Source: Owenia fusiformis (Eukaryota; Annelida; Polychaeta; Sabellida; Oweniidae). From it: DNA of 64,000 nucleotides. Below, in pieces: positions 22,553 to 34,450 of the stretch. A program made the translations under genes and the position numbers. A model generated the notes under the pieces. The model searched no databases. It was not told the DNA's origin and saw only the letters and a list, made by a program, of their open reading frames with translations. How positions within the stretch are numbered: the first letter of the stretch is position 1; every line of letters begins with the position of its first letter. The stretch covers positions 30,197,985-30,261,984 of the forward strand of contig CAIIXF020000004.1 in the NCBI GenBank assembly GCA_903813345.2, written 5' to 3'.

Positions 22553-22985
22553 TGAGAAAAAAAAACACAAAAAAAGAAACATTACATGACTCTGAAAAAT
22601 ATGTTAGTCCACCCTAAAGACAAAATAGACATTAATGATAAATCAGGAGTTATTTATGAGGTACCTTGCAAAACATGTAACAAATCGTATATAGGAGAAA
22701 CCTCAAGACCTTTGAAAGTTAGAATTAAAGAACATAAGATAGAAGCAGATTCGAGGGACAATTCACGTTACACGCGCCAAGCAAAAGAAAATATGAGAGG
22801 GGTGATGAATAAATCAGCCATTACGGACTACGTCCTTCAGAATAATTGCGTTATGGACTGGAACAATACTATGGTTTTGGACAATGACAATAAGAGACTT
22901 GAAAGATGGATTAAAGAATCTATTTTTATAAAGAAAAACGATAATAATATGAACAGGGATCAAGGGAACTATAAATTAGATCGCA
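22553..22985 (+). pseudogene. Penelope-like element C-terminus with GIY-YIG domain (copy A)
   Basis: The frame includes PKDK, then GVIYEVPCKTCNKSYIGET and LKVRIKEHK. The G-V-I-Y ... Y-I-G core, CxxC insert and downstream Arg/Glu-containing helix are typical of the GIY-YIG endonuclease at the end of Penelope-like retroelements. The family-typical MNRDQGNYKL near the end supports this. No reverse transcriptase is present, so this is a 5'-truncated copy. In copy A the last residues are replaced after NYKL by unrelated sequence at about 22,979; copy B keeps the natural end. Confidence 0.8.
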
Positions 22986-22989
22986 AGAT

Positions 22990-24405
22990 CCTGGGGAATT
23001 GCTTATTTAATGCAATTTTTAATATTCATCTTTTTACCATTTTGCTGTACATAAGAGTTACACAACCTATTATATATCATTTTGAAGGGTAACCCCTCAT
23101 TTTTTTGACTATAGCGTTAAGATGTATTAGAAATCTAGCATAACGCAGTGTTCTACGGTTTTCTATGCGAGGAAACCGCAAATTAACGTTGTAATAATGT
23201 AAAGTAATTCCTTGTAAAAATACCTTAAATCATGAATATTTAAGTAAAACGTTGATCAAAATGCTCTAAAATTTGCTCCTACATTCACTGGACCATGTAA
23301 AATTATGACGTCATAACACATTGACGGTTACAATTCAAATATTTTGTATAGAACGCATTAGATTTCTTCAGGGAAAGTGTAAGATTTTTTGGCGTAAAAC
23401 ACATAGGGTAAGTTAACTGCTTCTAACTTTTTTATTACTCGACAAAAGAAAGATTTTTGATAGAGACAATATTGTCCTGGCGAAATTAAAGAAAATCTCC
23501 TCAAAATATATACTTATGGCCTTTTACCCTGCGTAAAGCCAGATACAAAAAGTGGTACAAGAATGTACAAGAGCACATTTTTACATTAATTTTTTCGCAT
23601 AGTCTATTTTGAGGGGTATTTTAATGGATTTAGATATATTTTTAAAATTTGACTTGATTTTCAAAATATTGTCCTTGCCAAATTGATGCCTGTGAATTTT
23701 CAATAAGATTAATAATTAGTAATACTTTAAAAATAAAAAAGTGGTACAAAAATATATGTTCCCTATTTTACGACGTAAAGGAGATTCTTGTCAATATACT
23801 TCAATTACGTCATGATTTCTACAATCATTATGTCTTTATTTTCTGTCAACACTGCACTCATTGATTTAATATCATTTTAAGGATCAAATGGGGTCGCCAA
23901 AAGACGTTTTGGGAGAAAGTAAAAGGAGAGCGAGGCAGCAACAAAATGTCAGTCTTTTGTTAAGATCGTCCTATTGTTATCAGTCATGTTATGACGTCAT
24001 AAATTATATCCAAAACACTTAAATGTTTATATCTTATGTTCAACAATATACTATTTTGGCTATATATTCACTTTACTACTTATTAAAGACGGAGTGACAA
24101 TGAAATTTTCTGTTATCATATACTGGTAATGCTTTATACGATTACAAAACAAAAATGAGTTAATTTGTCGTCAAGATATTCATCATGTTCAAGCATTCCA
24201 TAAAAAGAATACACGACACGGAACACATAATACATAGAGTTCCTGTAAAGCTTGTATTCCAAGGTTTCTAACGGTATATAAAATCCTAATACTTCAACAC
24301 ACTTACAATATCTTAAAAGCACAATTTGTTTTTACATGTTGTTACTTTTGTAATTTTTTGATAGTTCTTGGGTGTTACAGGGAGTTTCCCAGGATCTTGC
24401 GACGA
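22990..24405. other. Non-coding stretch in segment A
   Basis: AT-rich sequence with no supported frame. Several TGACGTCA or near-TGACGTCA words occur (for example 23,306, 23,993). The stretch from 23,115 is shared with copy B from 43,317. Confidence 0.45.
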
Positions 24406-24700
24406 GTAACTGGGATAATGCTCCATCTCACAATGCTATCTCATGGTACAGGCCATTGAAGCACTGGGTTTCCCACTGTTAGGTCATGTTCTATACTCTC
24501 CTGACTTGTCCCTAATGATTTTACCTTCATGGTGACCTGAAGAGGGAGTTGAGGGAGTTTCTCATGGGAAGACTTGATGTCAGATATCTTAAAAATTTGC
24601 AGCAGGCTATGGGAAAATCGGTTTACAAAGGTGTTCAAAGACTGGAGTAGAAGACATGAACTACATGTTAAAATAAAGGACATTAGGTAGAGTATTTATG
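24406..24700 (+). pseudogene. mariner transposase C-terminal fragment (copy A)
   Basis: It reads WDNAPSHNA, the second catalytic Asp motif of Tc1/mariner transposases, and after frame loss YSPDLS, matching the mariner SPDL-x-P-x-D-F motif. Copy B retains an extra C and reads SPDLSPNDF. Downstream, GDLKRELREFLMGR in another frame resembles the mariner tail. The first catalytic Asp and the DNA-binding region are absent. Confidence 0.7.
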
Positions 24701-25179
24701 AAGTTTAAAATAAGAATATAATATGTCATTTCAATTGTGATTAGAAATATATTATCAAAAGCGCTTCGGCAGAAAATTTAATTCTTTGATAGTTGCCCAA
24801 GGTCTTCATGCTTTCTGTTGCTATGGCAACCATAACTTCATCCAATCACATCACTTTGATCTTTAACTTAATAATTCAATTCAATAATGTTTGAACATTA
24901 TTCTGCACAAATTTTATGAGGATTGGGTAAAATCTGAAGAAAGGCCATATACTTTTACCGTATTTATTGATCACCCTGTATCTTGTACACTTTATCAGCT
25001 TTTTGATATTTTCAGGCCTGTAGTTTCAACATCAAAGCATTTTTAAATCATTCACAGAATCATGTTTCACCAGTGAAATCATTGATTCTCATTCCTTAGA
25101 TGATGCCTTACGTCGATTTTCACTGTCCCCGAGCTTACCTCCCATACCTCCTAATTTTTAAGCATTTCGAGACATGAGC

Positions 25180-25326
25180 ATTACTTGCACTATCAAGAGG
25201 ATCCGTTCTCTATATTATTGGCCAAACTACCGATCAGATGTGGAGAATTGGTAAGTCAGTGTTCTCGATGCCAAGCAGCGAGCAATCCCAACAGAGCACG
25301 AAAAGCCCCTTTGAAATCCTCCTGGT
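25180..25326 (+). pseudogene. Ty3/Gypsy-type integrase zinc-binding domain fragment (copy A)
   Basis: TIKRIRSLYYWPNYRSDVENW in the first frame is followed, after a frame change in GGTAAGTCAG, by QCSRCQAASNPNRARKAPL. Together they match the C-x-x-C half and preceding helix of the H2C2 integrase zinc finger of Ty3/Gypsy elements. The two upstream His residues are not clear. The catalytic core that should follow is missing; instead comes the 983-bp duplicated segment. Partner C-terminal sequence is at 27,355-27,929. Confidence 0.6.
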
Positions 25327-25610
25327 GAGCGACTTTACAAAATGAATAATAAAAACAAGGAGTTCACAAGTCTCGTCTCTTTTCTTGGACCCCTAATTCC
25401 AACATATAAATATAATAATAATATATACTTTTCTTGAAGATAATGAATGGATCTAAAAGGTACACCCATGTTCATGATCAGAAAATATTCATAATTCAAG
25501 TTAGAATTGTTTGAAATTTTTTGAGATAACCTATGTGCTCCTTTGAGATTCAAGAGATACTGAAATAACATGTAGATTATAATTTTATATATGATGAATA
25601 TTTGTTTCAG

Positions 25611-25724
25611 GCAAAACTCAAGAGTATTGTTGCTGGAAAATGTGACAAAGCCCTGGCACTTCTGGAAGCGATCAAAGTATACAAAGCACAAGTCAGGGCT
25701 TTGAAAAGCCGAATTCAAACAAGT
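25611..25724 (+). other. 114-bp exon-like cassette, copy 1
   Basis: Preceded by TATTTGTTTCAG and followed by GTAAGT, with a 38-codon stop-free frame between them (phase 0 at both ends). It reads AKLKSIVAGKCDKALALLEA and then a basic, helix-friendly stretch ending RIQTS. I do not recognise the protein family. The splice signals and uniform phase suggest an exon copied from a spliced gene, or an element exon. No neighbouring exon is recognised. Confidence 0.5.
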
Positions 25725-26593
25725 GTAAGTTCATTTATCTGTTTATTATTTAATTCTAATAATCGCATCAATGTGCAACGGATGAAGTAAAGAGAAATAC
25801 TTACCAATCCACCATTCAAGTCGTCAAATGTATGCAATTAATTATTTTTGTATGGCCCGGTGCCATAATTATGTATTGATATACTTTGAATATAAATCTT
25901 CCATAACCTAAAATATTGCAAAACATTATGCGGGGTGACTGAAATCCAAACAAAGGACATTCTACAAGGTTTTCTGGCTATCGAACTTGGTCAATTTTAT
26001 GTTAAAATAAATGACAACTATTGTTTGACATTTATTTCATATACTAACGCTCGCCTTACCCAGCCTTAATTTAAATTATTTTCTTATTCCAATTGTTGAA
26101 CAACAAAAAGGCCAACAACCAATTGACAGATGATGTACTTGTTAACCAAACAATGAAAGATCTTTGAGGTGACGAACAGAAAGGTTCAAAACTCTTGATG
26201 GTGTCCCTTGTGTTTTCAGATAGGTTGTTTTTGCTGATCTGATTTTCATTGAAAAACGTTTCTGAAATTATGATTTTAACTAATATAGCACATGTACTTA
26301 TGCAACTGTGTGTTGAAGTTTCCCTTTTTGTTGTTTAAATGACAACATTAGAGTAGCTATAGTTCAAATAAGCCGTTCTAAATGTTTCTTGGTCCCGCAC
26401 CAGGTCATGATCCAGTAGTGTATCAAAAATATGTGTCAGACACGCAAAATGCTCACTGGATGGTAGAGGAAGTTGCCCGACACTATCTCCTGAAATCAGC
26501 GAGTCAACAAAAGAATTATGACAACAAGATTTTCAAGAGATACTGAAATAACATGTAGATTATAATTTTATATATGATGAATATTTGTTTCAG

Positions 26594-26707
26594 GCCAAAC
26601 TCAAGAGTATTGTTGCTGGAAAATGTGACAAAGCCCTGGCACTTCTGGAAGCGATCAAAGTATACAAAGCACAAGTAAGGGCTTTGAAAAGCCAAATTCA
26701 AACAAGT
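26594..26707 (+). other. 114-bp exon-like cassette, copy 2
   Basis: Same boundaries (TTTGTTTCAG before, GTAAGT after) and same length as the copy at 25,611. The visible changes are a synonymous GCA to GCC at codon 1, GTC to GTA in codon 28, and Arg to Gln near the end. The flanking intron-like sequence is duplicated too. Confidence 0.5.
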
Positions 26708-27354
26708 GTAAGTTCATTTATCTGTTTATTTAATTCTAATAATCGCATCAACGTGCAACGGATGAAGTAAAGAGAAATACTTACCAATCCAGCATTCAAG
26801 TCGTCAAATGTATGCAATTAATTATTTTTGTATGGCCCGGTGCCATAATTATGTATTGATATACTTTGAATATAAATCTTCCATAACCTAAAATATTGCA
26901 AAACATTATGCGGGGTGACTGAAATCCAAACAAAGGACATTCTATAAGGTTTTCTGGCTATCGAACTTGGTCAATTTTATGTTCAAATAAATGACAACTA
27001 TTGTTTGACATTTATTTCATATACTAACGCTCGCCTTACCCAGCCTTAATTTTAACTTATTTTCTTATTCCAATTGTTGAACAAAAAGGCCAACAACCAA
27101 TTGACAGATGATGTACTTGTTAACCAAACAATGAAAGATCTTGGATGTGACGAACAGAAAGGAACTCTTGATGGTGTCCCTTGTGTTTTCAGATAGGTTG
27201 TTTTTGCTGATCTGATTTTCATCGAAAAATGTTTCTGAAATTATGATTTTAACTAATATAGCATGTACTTATGCAACTGTGTGTTGAAGTTTCCCTTTTT
27301 GTTGTTTAAATTACAACATTAGAGTCGCTTTAGTTCAAATAAGCCGTTCTAAAT

Positions 27355-27929
27355 GTTTCTTGGTCCCGCACCAGGTCATGATCCAGTAGTGTATCAAACA
27401 TATGTGTCAGACACGCAAAATGCTCCCTGGATGGTAGAGGAAGTTGCCTGACACTATCTCCTGAAATCAGCGAGTCAACAAAAGAATTATGACAACAAGA
27501 TTTCCCACAATAAGCACAAGATGGTTGCACAAGTACAGTATTGTTGCACTCTACAGTAGGGAAGCCAGGCCTATCACCAAAACTGCAAAATTGCCGACAA
27601 TGTCACTAGACTTTGGCAATTGTTTAAGTTTGTACAGCTGTATTTTATGGAATATAATAAAGATGATTAATAAAAAAAAAACCCCAAAACTGCAGAATAA
27701 ATGGTTGGGACCCTTCATGATCCTGGGAAAGTTGTCTGATCTAGTGTTTGAGGTGTCACGATTCGCTAATGAGAAGAAGACGGCCCATCATAATCAATTG
27801 AAACCATATTTGGGACCCTGTGATCTACCCAGCATATCAGGGAACAAACCCTCTTATCTTGAAGATGGAAATACTGCATCTGAGGGAGATGATCTAAGAA
27901 ATCCAGCTTTTCTGCCGTGCCACATGTGA
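27355..27929 (+). pseudogene. Ty3/Gypsy integrase C-terminal region, interrupted (copy A)
   Basis: Frames read APGHDPVVYQTYVSDTQNA and WMVEEVA, then a stop. Later come LQNKWLGPFMILGKLSDLVF and KKTAHHNQLKPYLGP, matching the GPF/Y-type C-terminal module of Ty3/Gypsy integrases. Copy A is broken by a TGA in place of the CGA (Arg) codon of copy B near 27,449 and by a 96-bp insertion at 27,588. The frame ends with TGA at 27,927-27,929. Confidence 0.75.
27588..27683 (+). mobile_element. Short 5'-truncated retroposon insertion, copy A only
   Basis: Copy B runs straight through CCAAAACTGCAGAATAAATG at the matching place. In A, CCAAAACTGCA is present on both sides (27,577-27,587 and 27,684-27,694) of 96 bp that ends AATAATAAAGATGATTAAT followed by an A-run and CC. 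Duplicated target plus poly(A) point to LINE-type retroposition of a 3' end. The LINE family is not the one at 35,797. Confidence 0.8.
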
Positions 27930-28121
27930 AAACTGATTTAATTATATTGTATCTTCTAAACCTTGCTGAATAAATAAATGAAAAAAAAAAAAATAAATAA
28001 AAAATGATCTACCATGTCATTTTCATATATGTGCTGCCTCCAGCTCACATTAACATGTAACAACAAAAATTGGGGGGAAACATAAGGAAAACATAAAACA
28101 AACTGAGTATTCCCCAGACAT

Positions 28122-28412
28122 ATGCCAAAAATTTTGGAGATATATATGCAAAAAATGGGGAAGAAACTGATTTCTCACCTCAAAAGGAAGAACCCATACA
28201 AACATGACCAATCAACCAATCCACCAGCCATTCCAGATATAGTAGTTGCTGTACCACCTGTGGAGTCAAGTATTTTAACCACTGCCGCACAGTTGGCAGG
28301 CATCCCAACCTGCCAACTGGAGTCGGAAGTATCCCTGAACACATCCCCCCACACTCCCCCAGCTAGCTACACCACTTCAACTAGAGTCAGAGATTTTCCT
28401 GACATGCAGTGA
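28122..28412 (+). CDS. Unrecognised 96-codon frame, conserved in both copies
   Basis: Starts MPKILEIYMQKMGKKLISHL, is basic at its N-terminus, then rich in Pro, Ser and Thr (IPDIVVAVPPVESSILTTAA), and ends RVRDFPDMQ. Copy B (48,132-48,422) differs at two residues. It lies 190 bp beyond the integrase remnant, with A-rich AATAAATAAATG sequence between. It could be part of the same retroelement or an unrelated insertion. A TGTTACGAGGACAC stretch at 28,487 looks like the start of an LTR, but no second copy is present. Confidence 0.3.
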   Translation: MPKILEIYMQKMGKKLISHLKRKNPYKHDQSTNPPAIPDIVVAVPPVESSILTTAAQLAGIPTCQLESEVSLNTSPHTPPASYTTSTRVRDFPDMQ

Positions 28413-28802
28413 TATCAGTCCTCTTCATTCCCCACCTCACCTGGATTTCGATTTTGGGGCGTCGGTAGACCCAAAACGAGGTATTGTGTTACGAGGACAC
28501 ACAGGTAGTAGCTGAGACCAGTAAAGCTCTCTCTGATGCCTCACGTCCTTCTAACGGGGTTGCCGTCAGTGTAGACCAGAAGGCAGCCCCAGACCTGAGT
28601 CGGAGCTTTGTGATCACCTTATAGCACAGATTCAAACACTGCTAGATACAATTGCAAATAGCAAAGATGAAGCAGAAGTTCCCCTATCCCAAATACCTAC
28701 TACACATTTTTTGTGTCACCCTGTACATATGGTTACTTACACAAATTATTATTACAGGATTTAGAGAATAATAAAATTTGAAATCTGTGAAATCTAATTT
28801 AG

Positions 28803-29100
28803 GAACTGCAAAATTGATTGTAGACATACGTCCAGTATCAAATTCACCCTATCTATTTTTGGGACATTCAGATAAACTGAAAAAAACATTTCACGAATAT
28901 GCCAGAAGTACAAAATGACAAACGTCACTGCAACTGAGAGACGCATATTAATCGAGAGCCTCCTGTCAGGAAAAAATGAGGCAACTTTGGTCACCAGACA
29001 TCTTTCCCACAGCCAAAATGTAAAAACACACTATGACGCATCAGGTATTTCCCAGGCATGTGCAGCACACAATACTATAGCAACACTTATGCAAAGGTAA
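28803..29100 (+). pseudogene. Second tyrosine recombinase, C-terminal catalytic part (YR2, copy A)
   Basis: The first frame (to about 28,910) reads SNSPYLFLGHSDKLKKTFHE, typical of the stretch before box II. The second frame, from 28,915, reads VTATERRILIESLL and later LVTRHLSHSQNV-KTHYD. This gives an Arg at the box II position, a His, and a Tyr placed as in tyrosine recombinases. In copy A one Val codon is missing between His and Tyr; copy B has the normal spacing. The usual His of H-x-x-R is Thr here. The family differs from YR1. Confidence 0.55.
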
Positions 29101-30720
29101 GTTCTGTCAATAACATTCACAATCATGCTAGTATCTAACAATTTTAACAAGAGACATGAAGTGAAAAAATCACCTCTAAATAGACACATAACTGGGCAAG
29201 AAGACAAAATGCTTGGCCAGAGGTTAATCAGTTCTTGAGATCCATGTTGCAAAAATTAGTTGATACGTCTTCCAAAATAAAGCAACTGGATACAGCCTTC
29301 AACTATGACTCAAATGGTAGTGCTTTCTCAGCCAGGAACACCCAAAGTTTTGCTCCATTAATTCATGAAGACAAATCTACCAATAAAGCCTACAATAAAC
29401 TATAGTAGGCATGGACTGATATGTAAAGGAAGACATGCCTACTTCGATAACCCAAAAGCAATAGGTTCTCCAATAGAGCCTGCAATCAGCTTTATAACCA
29501 AGGCAACTATAGACGAAAATGGAAGTAATAAAAAGGCAATTTCAGACTTCAAAATTTAGATAGAATGCATTGTGCATAAAGATTTTTGTGTGTAAAGAAA
29601 AATAATATTCTCAGAGCTTTAATGAAAAATATTTGCAAATACCTGACAAATCAAAGTTTTAAGTATAAAAGGCTAATAATGACAGAATATGAGGACAAAA
29701 AGGACAAACATCTAGCCAACATCAGTGTTCAAGGGTACAATGTCATATGATCCTTTTTACCTCAAAAGTAATATCCAAGCCACTGCTGATATAAGAAAGC
29801 TCATGGGAAATATATATTTTCAAATTGAGTTAGTACCTTGTAAAATCAACTATGACTAATGAAGGTTTAGTAAATTCAGCTTTTAATAAAGCTTTTCATA
29901 AACAATGTTCTAACTATTTAGCTCAGTCAGGCAAATTTGTGTTCTATGGGCCATTTTTGTTAAATGCATTAGCTGGTGAATTGTGCCATTGATGCATTGA
30001 TAAGAGAATATTGGTAAGTGTTTGCATACAAGGGCAGCTTGTTAAATAGTTTGTGCAATATGTTAAGGACAGTCTGAGTAGAAGTATCATACAGTATTGT
30101 ACCATATTTAAAGTGTGGTCAAATTAAAGACAAGAAGATTGTTTCAAGGACATTAGCATTTAATTGCCTTGTCCTGCCAACCTCTAATGGAGTACATTCT
30201 TAGGAGGGGGAATCAGGAAAGATGGCTATGGATGCCTGATTGTCAAATGGCCAGGATCTACAAAATATTCTAATTCCTGTGTACAGAGAGTTTCCTACAT
30301 AGTTGCTCACCCTGAAAAAAAGGTTCAGATAGTGACATTTCACATTTATGCCACAATGGGGCTGTATAAAACCCAACCATTTGACATTAGTCTCAAATTA
30401 TCAATAATGACAACATTAATTTGTATAAATATGAGAAAATGTATAGACCATGAATCATACCCAGAAAGGTATACCATAAATTTACATACTTTCCTCAATG
30501 TATAGGTGTGGTCACCCCACCTAGGGAAGAGGGGGGGGGGGGGGCAGCATAATTATGGGTACCCTTCAGAATCAGTCTCAATCCAAATGTTATTTCATGT
30601 AATCAAGTTGTGATTTTTTCATTATTCATAATGAACAGAATGACACTTAATGGTAAAGCTCAAAAGAGGAGCATAAAATGTGACTGATAGCAATGCAGAT
30701 GGATCAAATGATTTGTTTGA
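29101..30720. other. Non-coding end of segment A with falling similarity to B
   Basis: A small frame at 29,365-29,559 has no recognised motif. From 29,552 to about 29,795 the sequence is absent from B. From there to about 30,710 the two copies align but with many substitutions and indels, including different G-run lengths (30,529-30,543 versus about 50,300). Confidence 0.5.
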
Positions 30721-31239
30721 TCTAACCATTCCTGATGTCATCAACAATTCTGCATAGATGTGCCACATTTAGCTCAAACTGAAAATGTATACATTAAATA
30801 AGGTACAAACAAATCAACACACTACCTTTATTACAATTTACTGCTTTACATGCTACATGAGATTTCATAGTCACATTCATGACATTGTTCTGAGGTGTAC
30901 ACACACTTAGACAAAGTTTGCACTTTTATTCGTAAGATTATTACATGTGTAGTGTACTTATATCAATAATCATTAATGTAACACATCACCCACAATGCAT
31001 CACTTCCTGCAACGCTATAATACTTACAAGGTAACATATATTATGTTTTATGTTCATGAATAGATAGCTGGTCTAAGAAGCTTTAATCTGATATGTATAT
31101 CACCCCCTAACTCTAAATATAGAGGATTTGGCATCGAATGTCGTAAACTATGTTGGTAGCACGCGGAATTCTCCAAACAACTCAGTCTGAGGGAAATGTA
31201 TATATGAAACAAATCAGCACTCAAAGGGTTAACAATATG
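30721..31239. other. No recognisable feature
   Basis: Apparently unique AT-rich sequence between segment A and the SGNH1 repeats. I see no supported frame or repeat. Confidence 0.35.
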
Positions 31240-31960
31240 ATTTAAATAAAAATAATTTGTTTCAGATTTTGGCATTCCCATTTACTTTTCAATTTACTTA
31301 TAAAACTTACTTACATGCTCATTAAAAATGCAACTTTTCAAACAATATTTTTTGAAAGCTGTACTGTTAAACCTTTCCAGGGCTAAAAAGGGAAGGAGAG
31401 GAGGCAGTGCGAGAAAGATATAATGGAGAGGGCAACACAACCACCATCATGTATTTCTTGCATGCGAAAATCGTCACACGATATTACTATCCTGACAAAT
31501 ACCAAAGGGGGACATTGAGGGCATTACCCCCAAACTTAGGCATGCTATGGATAGTTTCAATCCACAAGTAGTTAAAATTAAGTTTTGGGAGAGAGATTTG
31601 GTTGTTGGTTACACTGCAAAAGTAATGTATTTTGCCATCAAACCTATTAAAAATATGATTTAAATAGAAATAATTTGTTTTAGATTTTGGCATACCCATT
31701 TACTTATACAGTCATTTAAAATGCATCTTTTTCAAATGATTTTCTTTTGAAAGCTGTATTGTTAAACCTTTCCAGGGCTAAGAAGGGAAGGAGAGGAGGC
31801 AGTGAGAGAAGGATGTAATGGAGAGGGCAACACAACCACCATCTTGTATTTTTAGCATGCGAAAATCCTCACAAGATTTTACTATCCTGACAAATACCAA
31901 AGGGGGACATTGAGGGCATTACCCCCAAACTTAGGCATGCTATGGATAGTTTCAATCCAC
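31240..31960 (+). repeat. Partial tandem copies of the SGNH1 5' region
   Basis: The block beginning ATTTGTTT.AGATTTTGGCAT and running through GGGAAGGAGAGGAGGCAGTG to GGCATGCTATGGATAGTTTC occurs at 31,256-31,590 and 31,670-31,960, and once at 2,010-2,790 (there split by the MITE). The second copy continues into the domain entry below. Confidence 0.75.
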
Positions 31961-32497
31961 AAGTAGTTAAAATTAATTTTGGGGATAATGATCTCAGTGA
32001 TCTGGTGCAGCATGCATCATGGGGGCGGAGAAGGCCCAGGGGTACAAGTGGCAACCAGGTTCTTCAGTACCCTGGAGACTGAACTGCAGTTGAAAGCTTA
32101 GCTTAGTCTTCGTAGGGGCATTCAGTCCAGACTTGCCAACAAACATCTTAGCGCAAATTGGGTAGGCTCCTTCTGTGAGCAGGTTTAGATGGGCAACCAC
32201 CATCTCCGTGCACTTTGTGAAGAGCACAAAGAGTACAGGTACACTTTCCAATGGGTGAAAGGGATGACTCTCTCTTTTGAGAGTCATCTCTGTGGTGACA
32301 GGGTTCATCTCAATGACGAAGCAATAAATGGGCCACTGTTTCATGGAAATGAGACACAAGGTCAGCATGGAATATATGCGCCTCAACAGTGCATAGATTT
32401 CATGCTGACTGGTTGTGAAATGACCATGGGCTGTTGGACCATTGCTCAGTCATCTTCAGTGAATATCATCTCCCGAAGTTTCACTTGCTGCAGCTAA
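31961..32497 (+). pseudogene. SGNH/GDSL esterase-like domain, decayed (SGNH1 copy 2)
   Basis: Contains FGDNDLS (31,978-31,998; block II) and, in the frame 32,189-32,497, HLRALCEEHKEYRYTFQW, then KGMTLSFES and CGDRVHLNDEA with Asp at 32,297-32,299 and His at 32,306-32,308 (block V). The block V frame stays open to TAA at 32,495-32,497, about 100 codons. A one-base loss after GAGAGTC compared with copy 1 restores the frame across WVKGM and DRVHLN. The section between GDND and the second frame is shifted, so the gene is broken. Confidence 0.65.
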
Positions 32498-32699
32498 TTT
32501 TTTCACAAAAGAAATTTAGTGTTTATATTTAATATTATTTATATTGTATTTCTTAATTGCGAGAGGGCAAATGATTTCAATAATTTCAGATATTTGCGTT
32601 GACAATATATCTCATTTCACTTATTTTGTGTCAACCCCTTGTATTTATGTGCTTTTCAAAATTCACATTATTTGAGTTTGTAGTAATTTTCTATTATAA

Positions 32700-33300
32700 A
32701 AACCCAGTTACCAAAGCTCCAAGCAATCACTGATGTTAAGTCAAACATATGTTCAAAAAAAATAACAACCAAAAAGATTGAGGCTTTTCATCTAATCTGA
32801 GACCACTGAAATCATTTTCAAAATCCAAAAGTATGTTCATAGGGCAGTAAACTCTTCTTGTGTTTGTACACCAAAGTCTATCATCATGGCAAATGCAGAA
32901 GTTGGTGTGAATCTCATATGTAAAAATGTCCTGATAACTTTAGAGACAATGCATACACAATATAGAAATATTTAATAACTTTTACTACAGAGACAACGTG
33001 GAAAAAAAAGTAGCAAGAGAATCAATAAATGCAAAATTTGTCTCAAAAAGATCGACCTTGAATGTCAAATACAAAAATTACTTTAATTTATCCAATGAGT
33101 GTGTAGAGCACATATTTGAGCACTTTGATTGTGCTCTGCTCAGGTTACAAAATGCCAATATAGTTCAACGAATGCCGCTCATGTATTCATAATATATTTA
33201 CATACTTTTACTTGTATTATTGCAGAAGCAATATTTCCAGAACTATAAGTATTTTATACAAAATATAAATAAAGCACATTTTGAATATTCAGGAATTTAT
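32700..33300 (+). repeat. R1 terminal segment, isolated copy
   Basis: Matches R1 from AAAGCTCCAAGC through the MANA.VGVNL block to the TGTGTAGAGCACA block and AATAAAG tail. The frame 32,998-33,192 reads VARES, then SKRSTLNVKYKNYFNLSNE and CVEHIFEHFDCALLRLQNAN, ending at TAA. Here the body between the two TGTGTAGAG blocks seen in R1 is absent. Confidence 0.65.
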
Positions 33301-34450
33301 AAGCATCTACTATCATTCAATTAAGTCATATCTTAAATATGAGGGGATGCTAACCTTACTTCAATCAATTCATTCAGTCTATCCCAGAAAATATTTTTCA
33401 TGATTAGCAACAAATATTGGTTACAGGGCACATTCTTCATCTATCTTTTTAGTGTGGCTCAAACAAATTTTATAAATCATTAGATAAGGCGATAACGTTT
33501 ATCATTTATTTATTGTCATGTTAATCAACTTCAGTATTTATTTATTTCCCCTTTAATTCCATGACCAAAGGACTTTTGGGTTTCAAACAGTTTTATTGAA
33601 GAGTTCATTGCATTTTCAACTTTATAGCCAAGAAGAAAGAACATTCAAAGTAAGACCAAGTAACCACTTTGAATCTTTGGTTAACAAGACACTTCACATT
33701 GTTCTTCATTTATTTCAAAAGTTTTTCAAAAAAGCTTGAAGGTAAAACAAATTAGACAGTCTTATTACATACTATTATTCTTGAAAGAAATGTCTTTTGG
33801 TCATGAGAACAATTTTCGAATATTATTTACTTTTAAGTACTTTATACTCACAATTTCACCCAACTTAATACTCATACAACATTATAACTCACTATCAGTC
33901 AATATTCAGACCATAACACTGACTGAATATCAATATGTGCCAGATGTACCCAAATCAAAATCAGCAACATAATCTCGCTGATCACATGAAGCAAAATGTG
34001 AAAGATGCAGAATGAATCATATGAGTTAACAAACCAGATAAAAAATGCTGCCAACATTACCCAACTTATTACAAGTGCAATATTGGAAACTGATATGCCA
34101 CAAGAGGGTATGAATATCTCTACATTTAAGATAAGATAATTGTTCTCTACAGGATCAGTCAAAAAGGTATCCCAATTGTAACCTAAAAGTAACTGATTTC
34201 ACCAAGATTACATTTAGTTCCTATCGCTTCTGGGTTATAGGGACTCTTAGAGTAACTAAGTGAAAAAGGAGGGAAATTCAAAATTCACATTTTCTCAATT
34301 TGATCCTCACTTGACTATATCCAACTACATTTTGTCAAAAAGTACACAAATATATTCATTATTTGTCTTCATCATCAGGCATCGTGATGTTTCATATAAG
34401 CTGTAAAACCAGAAAAACCAAATACAAGGACATTTCACTATTATTTGATT
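33301..34450. other. Non-coding stretch, no supported gene
   Basis: AT-rich. A short frame at about 34,020-34,140 reads ELTNQIKNAANITQLITSA, faintly like the dispersed repeat at 355-770, but not enough to call. Confidence 0.35.

Larger units (their letters stand above)
25549..27500 (+). repeat. 983-bp tandem duplication inside the integrase remnant (copy A)
   Basis: Unit 1 runs from TTCAAGAGATACTG at about 25,549 to about 26,531 and unit 2 from there to about 27,500. Each contains an exon-like cassette near its start and the same integrase C-terminal piece (VSDTQNA.WMVEEVARHYLL) at its end. The same duplication is in copy B (about 45,665-47,610), so it predates the 20-kb duplication. Confidence 0.9.
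19372..29551 (+). repeat. Segmental duplication, copy A (core)
   Basis: Nearly identical by eye to 39,366-49,570 over its whole length, with an offset of about 20 kb. Within reading frames the copies differ at only a few positions. Differences include a 107-bp retroposed gain in A (27,588), a 69-bp segment near 23,531-23,600 absent from B, a 19-bp gap near 23,907, and a replaced stretch after the GIY-YIG block (A 22,979-23,114 versus B 42,966-43,316). Beyond 29,551 similarity continues to about 30,710 but is clearly lower. Confidence 0.92.

Noticed and set aside
24970-24990. TGATCACCCTGTATC as the right end of the mariner in segment A
   Set aside because: It has the right shape for a terminus, but no inverted partner occurs upstream of the transposase fragment.
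28487-28630. TGTTACGAGGACAC as the start of a 3' LTR of the Gypsy element
   Set aside because: No second LTR, primer-binding site or matching end is present in either segment, so an LTR cannot be shown.
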